This document shows, in pieces, positions 1-6,519 of a DNA stretch of 64,000 nucleotides; within the stretch, counting starts at the first letter, position 1; every line of letters starts with the position of its first letter. The notes below the pieces were generated by a model. It was not told the origin of the DNA. It saw nothing but the letters and a program-made list of their open reading frames with translations, and did no database searches. This DNA is from Amycolatopsis oliviviridis. GTDB lineage: Bacteria; Actinomycetota; Actinomycetes; Mycobacteriales; Pseudonocardiaceae. The position numbers and the translations under genes are program-made. The stretch covers positions 62,001 through 126,000 of the forward strand of contig NZ_BNAY01000002.1 of assembly GCF_014654365.1 (NCBI RefSeq), written 5' to 3'.

Positions 1-401
1 TCGCGACCGTGCGCAAGGCGATCGACGAGGAATTGGCCGACGACAGGGACATTCGCGACGCCCTGCTCGGTTTCACCCGGCGAGTGACGACGGGGATGTT
101 CCCCACTTCGGACTACGCGACGTTCAGGCGGCTGAGCTCACAGGCCCCCGTGGCGCCACGGCTACCGGAAGCGACGCGCGACCGGCCCGAACGGATGATG
201 GAGGAACGCTTCGCGAAGTTCGCGGCGGACGGCAAGCTCCAGCTGACCGATCCGCGGCGCGCCATGCAGCATTTCGTCGCGCTGACGATGCGCCTCGTCC
301 TCGACGTGACCGACGAGGACGACGCGGGAACGGTGGGCGAGCCGGAGATCCTCGACATTCTCACCGACGGCGTGGACGTGTTCCTGCGCGCCTATCGCTG
401 A
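1..401 (+). CDS. TetR/AcrR family regulator, C-terminal part (5' truncated by window edge)
   Basis: The reading frame is open from the left edge and ends at a TGA. The 132 visible residues are all helical and end in a segment of the kind seen at the C terminus of TetR ligand-binding domains (…ILTDGVDVFLRAYR). The DNA-binding helix-turn-helix lies outside the window, so the family call rests on the C-terminal domain only. A PPOX-family protein starts 34 bases downstream on the same strand and may be its target or co-transcribed partner. The ligand cannot be told from this part. Confidence 0.6.
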   Translation, partial: ATVRKAIDEELADDRDIRDALLGFTRRVTTGMFPTSDYATFRRLSSQAPVAPRLPEATRDRPERMMEERFAKFAADGKLQLTDPRRAMQHFVALTMRLVLDVTDEDDAGTVGEPEILDILTDGVDVFLRAYR

Positions 402-435
402 CGACGCACTTGACGGAACGACACCGGAGGTTCTT

Positions 436-873
436 GTGGCTGAATTGAGCGAACAGGTTCGCGAGTGGATCGCGGCGGCGAAGTTCTGGCATCTGGCCAC
501 GGTGAACCGGGACGGTTCGCCGCACGTGTCGCCGATGTGGATCGACGTCGAAGGCGACCACATCGTGTTCAACACCGCCGTCGGCCGGGTGAAGGAGGAG
601 AACCTGCGCCACGATCCTCGCGTCTCACTGTCCTGTATGGACACTGACAATCCCTACGACCGGGTGGTCATCCACGGCCGGGTCGTCGAATTCGTCGAAG
701 GCGACGAAGCGGAGCTCTGCATGGACAGGCTGGCGAAGAAGTACGTCGGGACGGACCGGTTCGAGTGGCGCATCCCGGGCGAGCGGCGGGTCAAGATCCT
801 GGTCGAGCCGACCCGCGCCCGCCATGTCGTCGGGGTCGAGCCTTTCCGGCGTGGCATCGGGCCGGACGCCTAG
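436..873 (+). CDS. PPOX-class (pyridoxamine 5'-phosphate oxidase fold) F420/FMN-dependent protein
   Basis: This 145-residue protein is a single split beta-barrel domain. The N-terminal pattern FWHLATVNRDGSPHVSPMW followed by GRVKEENLRHDPRVSLS is the cofactor-phosphate binding part of actinobacterial F420- or FMN-binding flavin/deazaflavin reductases (FDOR-B-like). Such proteins reduce small enones, quinones or biliverdin-like compounds in the cytosol; the substrate here is unknown. The GTG start at 436 is supported by a GGAGG site a few bases upstream. Its TAG stop overlaps the stop of the opposite-strand neighbour on the palindrome CTAG. Confidence 0.8.
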   Translation: MAELSEQVREWIAAAKFWHLATVNRDGSPHVSPMWIDVEGDHIVFNTAVGRVKEENLRHDPRVSLSCMDTDNPYDRVVIHGRVVEFVEGDEAELCMDRLAKKYVGTDRFEWRIPGERRVKILVEPTRARHVVGVEPFRRGIGPDA

Positions 874-1934
874 GCCTCGACGGGTACGAGCAGTCCGAAC
901 ACCCGCACCGCGACCCGTCCCTCGGGCAGCGGCGCCGGGCTCGCGGCCACCACCGCCTCGCCACCGGACCACGGTTCGCTGTCCAGCAGGACTTCGTTGT
1001 TCAGCAACCCGCCGTCGAGATGCGCGGCGAACAGCCGGAGCCCGTGCACCTCGCGGCTGAGCTTCTCCGCGCGCAGCGCTTCCAAAAGCCGGTCCAGCAA
1101 CGGTCCGACGGGAGGCACGGTCTCGGCGAACAGATTGATCTGCGCACCGAGCACCAGCTCGAACGCCCCGTCCGGATGGTCGTAGCGCTCGCGCTCGACC
1201 TGGCCGGACGCGGCACCGGGAGACAGCAGGCCGTCGATGATCGGATGCAAGGCCGCGAGACTGAACATGTTCACGGCGCGGCCGATCGCCTCGCGCCACG
1301 TGGTGCCGTGCCCGGCGAAGCTCTCGACCAGCCACGGCTTCGCCAGCGCGGGATGCGACACGGCGAAGTCGACCTGGGCCATCACCATGCCCGCTGGGGC
1401 GGGATGCACGACGAGCGTCGCATCGACCTTCGTGCCGTCGTCGAGCGGGATTCCGTGCTCTCGCAGGAAATCCTCGAACACCGCCCGCGGTGACGGCACC
1501 CCGCCGTCGCCTTCGACGACGGGTTCCAGATCCTTGAACAGCGTCGGTTCGGATAGCTCCAGGTCCGCGAGCTGTGATCCGGCTTTCAGCGCCTCGTTGA
1601 TCACGGCGAACGTACTGCTGCGCAGGGCGATCCGCTCGAACTCCGCCCGGCTCGCGTGCTGGGCGCGTTCGAACGCGGCCACGAACACCGGCTCCTTTGA
1701 GAGAGGGACCTTCCCACGGGAGTCGAGTACCGCGTCCGGGTACGAGACGTCCGGCAGCAATCGCCGGACGTAGGCCATCGGCAGGAAGACCAGCAGCCGT
1801 TCGGCCAGCCACGGCTCGACTCCCGTACCGGTCAGCGCTTCCCACACCTGGTCGTCGCCCGGCGGTTCCTCGCCCGCGCAGAACGCGGCGATCCCGACCT
1901 CGATCGCGGCGTCGAGCCCCCCTGATCCGATCAC
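870..1934 (-). CDS. Uncharacterised 354-residue protein (possibly DUF6348-like)
   Basis: This is a soluble protein with no signal peptide or clear membrane segment. A central stretch around residues 185-235 (VDFAVSHPALAKPWLVESFA, then a GTTWREAIGRAVNMF segment) reminds me of the actinobacterial DUF6348 family, but I cannot confirm this by eye. No catalytic motif was recognised. The gene converges on the PPOX gene, sharing four bases at the stop codons. The start is a GTG at 1934 without a convincing ribosome-binding site, so the N terminus is uncertain. Codon and base use match the neighbours. Confidence 0.7.
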   Translation of the reverse strand: MIGSGGLDAAIEVGIAAFCAGEEPPGDDQVWEALTGTGVEPWLAERLLVFLPMAYVRRLLPDVSYPDAVLDSRGKVPLSKEPVFVAAFERAQHASRAEFERIALRSSTFAVINEALKAGSQLADLELSEPTLFKDLEPVVEGDGGVPSPRAVFEDFLREHGIPLDDGTKVDATLVVHPAPAGMVMAQVDFAVSHPALAKPWLVESFAGHGTTWREAIGRAVNMFSLAALHPIIDGLLSPGAASGQVERERYDHPDGAFELVLGAQINLFAETVPPVGPLLDRLLEALRAEKLSREVHGLRLFAAHLDGGLLNNEVLLDSEPWSGGEAVVAASPAPLPEGRVAVRVFGLLVPVEA

Positions 1935-2001
1935 GGCGGAAGTCTATGCGCCGCGCCGAAGACGGCTTCGGCCACACCACGAGGCAGGTTCCGCACTGGC
2001 G

Positions 2002-2025
2002 CGATACATCGTTTTAGATGTATCG
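2002..2025. promoter_or_regulatory. Perfect inverted repeat upstream of MarR gene, probable operator
   Basis: CGATACATC at 2002-2010 and GATGTATCG at 2017-2025 are perfect 9-base arms separated by six bases (GTTTTA). The repeat ends nine bases before the ATG of the MarR gene, and it is AT-rich against a GC-rich background. Size and position fit a MarR dimer site used for autorepression. Which protein binds is inference. Confidence 0.7.
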
Positions 2026-2033
2026 TTTCCGAT

Positions 2034-2552
2034 ATGAAGGCCGGTGAGCTGTACCTGCTCGGCAAGCATCTGATGGAGCTCGCGTCCCAGGGCATGCGCG
2101 ACGACGCCGATCCCGAGGTGCCGGAGATCTATCTCGTGCTCATCTCGGTGATCGTCGAAGCGCCGGGACTGTCGATCAGCGAACTGACCGCGCGCACCGG
2201 TTTCGCGCAGAGCCACGTCTCCGCCGCCGTCGCCCGGTTGCGTGAACGAGGCGCCCTGCGCACGCGGCCGGATCCGGCCGATCGCCGCCGCACCCTGGTC
2301 ACCCCGGTCGACGGCCTGGTCGACGCGGTCGCGCGACGGCAGCAGCGGGATGCCGAACAGGTTCTCGCCGCCGCGCTCACCGAGCTCGACCCGGACGCGG
2401 ATTCGGCCACGGAACGCGCCGCGCGTCTGGTCGAAGCCGCCGACGAGCTGTACCGCCTGCTCACCGCCAGAGCGCTCAAGGTGGGCGGCGACTCCGCCCT
2501 GATGCCGCTGCACTCACTGGCCGAAGAGGTGACCGGCAAACCGAAGAAGTAA
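2034..2552 (+). CDS. MarR family transcriptional regulator
   Basis: This 172-residue protein carries a winged helix-turn-helix: GLSISELTARTGFAQSHVSAAVARLRERGALR is followed by the wing PDPADRRRTLV, around residues 45-90. MarR proteins are dimeric repressors released by small phenolic or similar ligands. A 24-base inverted repeat lies directly upstream and is the likely autoregulatory operator. The stop codon overlaps the region just before the P450 gene, so the two are almost certainly co-transcribed. The regulator probably senses a substrate or product of that P450, though the ligand is not evident. Confidence 0.88.
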   Translation: MKAGELYLLGKHLMELASQGMRDDADPEVPEIYLVLISVIVEAPGLSISELTARTGFAQSHVSAAVARLRERGALRTRPDPADRRRTLVTPVDGLVDAVARRQQRDAEQVLAAALTELDPDADSATERAARLVEAADELYRLLTARALKVGGDSALMPLHSLAEEVTGKPKK

Positions 2553-2566
2553 TGGGGAGGAATCAC

Positions 2567-3715
2567 ATGGACTACCCGTTCACGGCGACCGAACCGCTGA
2601 GCTGCCCGCCCGAATTCGCCAGGAGGCAGGACGAGGAACCCGTCGGCCGCGTGCGTCTCGCGAACGGCGAGGACGCCTGGCTCGTCACCCGCTACGACGA
2701 CATCCGCGCACTGCTGGCCGATCCGCGCTTCCGCGTGTGGCTTCCCGGTGTTCCCGGGACCGGCGCCGACGATCTGCTCTTCACCATGAACGGCTCCGGC
2801 CACGCGCGGCTCAGGCGCATCGCCGGCAAGGCGCTCACCTCGCGGCGGGTGGAGTTCCTGCGGCCGCGGGTGGAAGCGCTGGCGGAAGATCTGGTCGCGA
2901 AGCTGATCGCCCAGGGTCCACCGGCGGAGATCCTCGACGGGTACGCGATCCCGTTCGCCCTCTCGGTGCTGAACGAGCTCCTCGGCGTCCCGCCGTCGGC
3001 ACGCGACGATCTGCGGGCGTGGGCGGACGGCATGCTCGCGGTGTTCACCGCGCCGAGCTACGAGGAGATGACCGAAGCCGCCCGGAAGCTGGGTGACTAC
3101 CTCGCGGACCTGGTCGAGGCGAAGCGCCGCGCGCCCGGCGAAGACCTGCTGACCGGATTGCTCCAGGCCCGCGGCGACGACGGCGACGCGCTCAGGCCGG
3201 ACGAGGTCACCCAGCTCGCCTTCGCGATCCTTCTCGGCGGATACGTCCCGCCCGCGAACGCCCTGGCCCAGATCGTGCTGCGGCTCGCGGCCGATCCGGA
3301 GCTGCCCCGCGATCCCGCCACGACACCCGCGCTGATCGAGGAATTCCTGCGCCAGGACCAAGGTTCCGCCGCCGACCAGGGCCGGGTGGCGATCGAGGAC
3401 GCCGACGTCGGCGGGGTGCCGATCCGCGCGGGCGAGTTCGTCCTCGCTCCCCTGCGCGCGGGAAACCACGACGCACGCCGGTTTCCCGCACCGGCGCGGA
3501 CAGATCCCCTTCGCACACAAGGACATCTCACGTTCGGCCATGGACCGCACCACTGCCTCGGAGCGGCACTGGCCCGGCTGCAACTGCGGACCGCGGTCAC
3601 CGCGCTGCTGGCCGCCGCTCCGGAACTACGCCTCGCGGTGCCCTTCGAGGAACTCGCGTGGCGTCGGATGTTCCTGACCCTCCAGGGCCCGGTCGCGGTG
3701 CCGATCGACTGGTGA
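2567..3715 (+). CDS. Cytochrome P450 with atypical I-helix
   Basis: This 382-residue bacterial class I P450 has a K-helix ExxR (EEFLR) and the heme-thiolate loop FGHGPHHCLGAALAR with the cysteine ligand. The segment that should hold the oxygen-activating acid-alcohol pair (usually AGxET/DT) reads LLGGYVPPANAL here, so the conserved threonine is replaced. Such P450s are often peroxygenases, decarboxylases or otherwise non-standard. I chose the ATG at 2567 because GGGGAGG lies 6 bases upstream; an in-frame ATG at 2552 would overlap the MarR stop. No ferredoxin or reductase gene is adjacent. The substrate is unknown. Confidence 0.88.
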   Translation: MDYPFTATEPLSCPPEFARRQDEEPVGRVRLANGEDAWLVTRYDDIRALLADPRFRVWLPGVPGTGADDLLFTMNGSGHARLRRIAGKALTSRRVEFLRPRVEALAEDLVAKLIAQGPPAEILDGYAIPFALSVLNELLGVPPSARDDLRAWADGMLAVFTAPSYEEMTEAARKLGDYLADLVEAKRRAPGEDLLTGLLQARGDDGDALRPDEVTQLAFAILLGGYVPPANALAQIVLRLAADPELPRDPATTPALIEEFLRQDQGSAADQGRVAIEDADVGGVPIRAGEFVLAPLRAGNHDARRFPAPARTDPLRTQGHLTFGHGPHHCLGAALARLQLRTAVTALLAAAPELRLAVPFEELAWRRMFLTLQGPVAVPIDW

Positions 3716-3781
3716 CCACTCGGGCGGCAGGCCTGGGGGTTTCGCCCACCGCTGTGACTCGCCTAGTCGATCGGTCCAGGG

Positions 3782-3829
3782 GGTCGTGAGTGGTAAGTGC
3801 CGTTCTAACGACACTTACCACTCACGACC
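3782..3829. terminator. Long perfect hairpin between convergent genes
   Basis: GGTCGTGAGTGGTAAGTG at 3782-3799 pairs perfectly with 3812-3829 around a 12-base loop that can itself form a short inner stem (CGTT/AACG). It lies between the P450 stop (3715) and the stop of the opposite-strand hydrolase (3847). No T-tract follows on either strand. A bidirectional terminator or a REP-like element are both possible. Confidence 0.7.
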
Positions 3830-3846
3830 ACCCCGGCCGACCTCGC

Positions 3847-5370
3847 CTAGCCGTTCGCCGACAGCAGCTTCCCCAACGCCTCACGCAGGGCCGCCAGGCC
3901 TTCGTCCGGCCGGTCCCAGAAGACCATGTGCCCGGCGTCCGGGACCTCGACGCATTCAGCCGACGGATTGCGCTCGGCGGCTTCGGCCGCACCGGCGGCG
4001 GTGACGACCGGGCTCGCGCCGCCGTACAGGAAGAACGTCGGCGCGGGCACCTTCGGCCAGTCGTCGAAGAAGTCTTCGGCTTCGAACCCGGCGTGGGTCG
4101 CGGCGATCGCACTACGGGAGCACGAGGACAGCCAGCGGGCGCGCAATTCCTGTTCCCGGCGCGGCCATCGCGGCCACGAGCGGGCCACCTCGTCGGCGTC
4201 GGTCCCCCGGCGGGCTTGGCCGAGCTGCCCGAGGAAAGCGTCGAGAGTGGTCGGGTACGGCCCTCGTCCGGGCCCGCTCAACGGCGGGTCGACCAGCACC
4301 GTACCGCGCAGGGACAGGCGACCGGTGACCGCGGCGAGCGCGGCGATCCGCGCGCCCATGGAGTGCCCGAGCAGGATCGGGTCGCGCAGGCCGAGTCCGG
4401 CCACGACCGCGTCGACGTCGGCGGCGTAGCTCGCGAGGTCGTACCCGCGCAGCGGATCCGGTGCGTCATCGGACAGCCCGCGGCCGCGGACGTCGAGCAC
4501 GAGCGGGCGCACGAGATCCGTGAGATTCCGCGCCACGAAGTCCATCGTGATCGCCGGGCTGGTGATCCCGGGCAGCACGAGCAGCGGGACGCCGTCGGCG
4601 GGCCCGTAGTCGAGCACGTGCAGCCGGACCGGACCCGAGGTCACCCAGCAGCTGGTCGCGGGCACGTCACCGAGGTCGGCCAGGGCGGGCTGGGTGAGCG
4701 TGCGGCGATCCGAGACTTCCGCGAGGTACGCCAAAGCGTCGTCGAGAGCGACGACGTCGGCGTACTTCGCCTGCAGGTCGAACAGCGCGGCGTCGTGCGG
4801 ACCCCGGGCACGGTCACCGCAGGCTTCCCGGACGACGAGCGTGGCGAAACCGGACTGGACGGCGTCGACGGCGGTCGCCCGGACGCATCCCGAAGTCGTG
4901 GCGCCGCAGACGAGAACGGTGTCCACGTCCAGGCCCGAAAGGAGGGCGGCCAGCGAGGTCCCGTGGAACGCCGACGCGCCCTTCTTCACGATGAGATGGT
5001 CGCCGTCGCGCCGTTCGAGACGCGGGTCGAGGGCGACGGCGTCGCTTCCTTCGAGCAGCGCCCGCATCCCCGGCGCTTTCCGGAGCCAGGCGACGGCGTC
5101 GCCGTCCGCCTCGGCGGGGGTGTACGCGATCGCGGTGTAGAGCACCGGGAAGCCGTGCCGCCGGGCCTCGGCCACCAGCGCGGCGGTCGCGGTCACTTCG
5201 GCGGTGAGGTCGGCTCCGCTGGGGAAATCCGGTTCGGTGAATCCCCGGGTCAGGTCGACCACGACCAGTGCCGGGCGGGACCCGCGGCGCACCGCCGCGC
5301 CGAAGCCCGCCCGGTCGTAGACGCTGTCGGTCTCGGCCCCGTGCAGGCCGGACTGCTCATCGACGGGCAC
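3847..5370 (-). CDS. Fused maleamate amidohydrolase (NicF-like) / N-formylmaleamate deformylase (NicD-like)
   Basis: This 507-residue protein joins two enzymes. Residues about 30-215 form an isochorismatase-fold cysteine hydrolase with the triad D39, K130 and C162 (TTSGC). Residues about 225-507 form an alpha/beta hydrolase with nucleophile S337 in GHSMG and a C-terminal DAGHMVFW histidine. In the aerobic nicotinate pathway NicD releases formate from N-formylmaleamate and NicF releases ammonia from maleamate; usually these are separate proteins. Here the second step comes first in the chain. The GTG start at 5370 has AAGGAG seven bases upstream and overlaps the CoxG-like gene by 14 bases. It is the last gene of the operon. 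The specific activities are inferred from fold and operon context. Confidence 0.85.
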   Translation of the reverse strand: MPVDEQSGLHGAETDSVYDRAGFGAAVRRGSRPALVVVDLTRGFTEPDFPSGADLTAEVTATAALVAEARRHGFPVLYTAIAYTPAEADGDAVAWLRKAPGMRALLEGSDAVALDPRLERRDGDHLIVKKGASAFHGTSLAALLSGLDVDTVLVCGATTSGCVRATAVDAVQSGFATLVVREACGDRARGPHDAALFDLQAKYADVVALDDALAYLAEVSDRRTLTQPALADLGDVPATSCWVTSGPVRLHVLDYGPADGVPLLVLPGITSPAITMDFVARNLTDLVRPLVLDVRGRGLSDDAPDPLRGYDLASYAADVDAVVAGLGLRDPILLGHSMGARIAALAAVTGRLSLRGTVLVDPPLSGPGRGPYPTTLDAFLGQLGQARRGTDADEVARSWPRWPRREQELRARWLSSCSRSAIAATHAGFEAEDFFDDWPKVPAPTFFLYGGASPVVTAAGAAEAAERNPSAECVEVPDAGHMVFWDRPDEGLAALREALGKLLSANG

Positions 5371-6022
5371 GCTGCAACTCCTTGATCAGTTTGTCCTGGT
5401 TGCGGATCCGGCCCAGCAGCCAGCCCTGGAACAGGCCGAGCGCCGCGGCGGCAGCGATGACGCCGTAGCGCTTGACGCCCGCGGGAAGCAGCATGGCCAG
5501 CCCGTCGACGGCCTCCGGAGCAGCGGCAGTGGGAACGACAGACGTCGCAGGTGCGGACGCGGGTTTCACCGCGCCGGGTCGCGCTTGCAACTGGTCCGCG
5601 AGATTGCGCGCGAACTGGTCGAGCAGCCGGGTGGACACGGCGCCGATCGCGCCCTTGCCGAACTGGGCGAGCTTTCCGCGGATCGACAGGTCGGTGCGGA
5701 GCTCGATGGTGGCGCCGCCGGGCGCCTCGCGCACGGTCAGCGTGACCTCGGCTTCGGCGTCGCCGTTGCCGTGGCTGTCCGCTCCCCTGGCCAGCAGCCG
5801 CAGCCTGCGCTCGTCCTCGGTGACCTCGGTGAAGCGCACGGTGCCGGAGTAGGCGGCGGTGATCGGGCCGACCTTGACCTTGACGCGGCCGAGGTACGCG
5901 TCGTCCTCCTTGCCGTCGAGGGTCGCGCCGGGCAGGCAGCCCGCCACCCGCTCGACGTCGTTGATCAGCGCGAAGACCGCACCGGGATCGGCCGGGACGG
6001 AAAGCTGGTTCTCCAGGATCAC
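5357..6022 (-). CDS. CoxG-like SRPBCC protein with C-terminal membrane anchor
   Basis: This 221-residue protein starts with an SRPBCC/CoxG domain (residues 1-150, beginning VILENQLSVPADPGAVFALI and containing CLPGATL). A flexible Ala/Pro linker follows, then one hydrophobic segment near residues 185-207. CoxG proteins accompany molybdenum hydroxylases; in CO dehydrogenase systems CoxG helps anchor the enzyme to the membrane. The GTG start at 6022 overlaps the stop of the FeS subunit (GTGA) and has a GGAGG-type site, which sets the start. Its role here is probably membrane recruitment of the hydroxylase so that electrons enter the respiratory chain; that part is inference. Confidence 0.85.
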   Translation of the reverse strand: MILENQLSVPADPGAVFALINDVERVAGCLPGATLDGKEDDAYLGRVKVKVGPITAAYSGTVRFTEVTEDERRLRLLARGADSHGNGDAEAEVTLTVREAPGGATIELRTDLSIRGKLAQFGKGAIGAVSTRLLDQFARNLADQLQARPGAVKPASAPATSVVPTAAAPEAVDGLAMLLPAGVKRYGVIAAAAALGLFQGWLLGRIRNQDKLIKELQRARR

Positions 6023-6519
6023 GCTGTCGCCTCCTTTTCCTGGACGTGGCAACGACGGACGGCCGTCGCCTCGACCGCGTCCACGATCGTTTGATAACCG
6101 GTGCAGCGGCACAGATTCGCCGAGACCGCCTCGCGGATCTCCTCACGGCCGGCGTCCGGCCGCTGCGCGAGGAAACCTTCGGCCAGCATCAGGAATCCGG
6201 GTGTGCAGAACCCGCACTGAAGACCGTGGTGCGCGCTGAAAGCCTGCTGCAGATCGGAAAGTTCGCCCTCGCGGCTCAACGACTCGACCGTGCGGATGTC
6301 GGCGTCCTCCGCCTGCACGGCGAACACCAGGCACGCCCGCACCGGTTCACCGTCGACGAGGACGGTGCAAGCGCCGCACACCCCGTGCTCGCAGCCGACG
6401 TGGGTGCCGGTGAGCCCCAGATCGTGGCGCAGCACGTCGACCAGGGTCTTGCGCGGCTCGACGAGCACCTCGTGTTCGGAGTCGTTGACGTTCAGGACGA
6501 TCAGGTGCCGGTCGCTCAT
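6019..6519 (-). CDS. Molybdenum hydroxylase 2Fe-2S subunit (nicotinate dehydrogenase small subunit)
   Basis: This 166-residue subunit shows both iron-sulphur motifs of the xanthine dehydrogenase family: a plant-ferredoxin type cluster (GCEHGVCGACTVLVDG…C, residues about 43-65) and the C-terminal helical cluster (CGFCTPG and NLCRCTGY). It passes electrons from the molybdenum subunit to FAD. Its ATG at 6519 overlaps the upstream stop (ATGA) and its stop overlaps the next start, so expression is translationally coupled. Substrate assignment to nicotinate rests on the operon, not on this subunit. Confidence 0.93.
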   Translation of the reverse strand: MSDRHLIVLNVNDSEHEVLVEPRKTLVDVLRHDLGLTGTHVGCEHGVCGACTVLVDGEPVRACLVFAVQAEDADIRTVESLSREGELSDLQQAFSAHHGLQCGFCTPGFLMLAEGFLAQRPDAGREEIREAVSANLCRCTGYQTIVDAVEATAVRRCHVQEKEATA

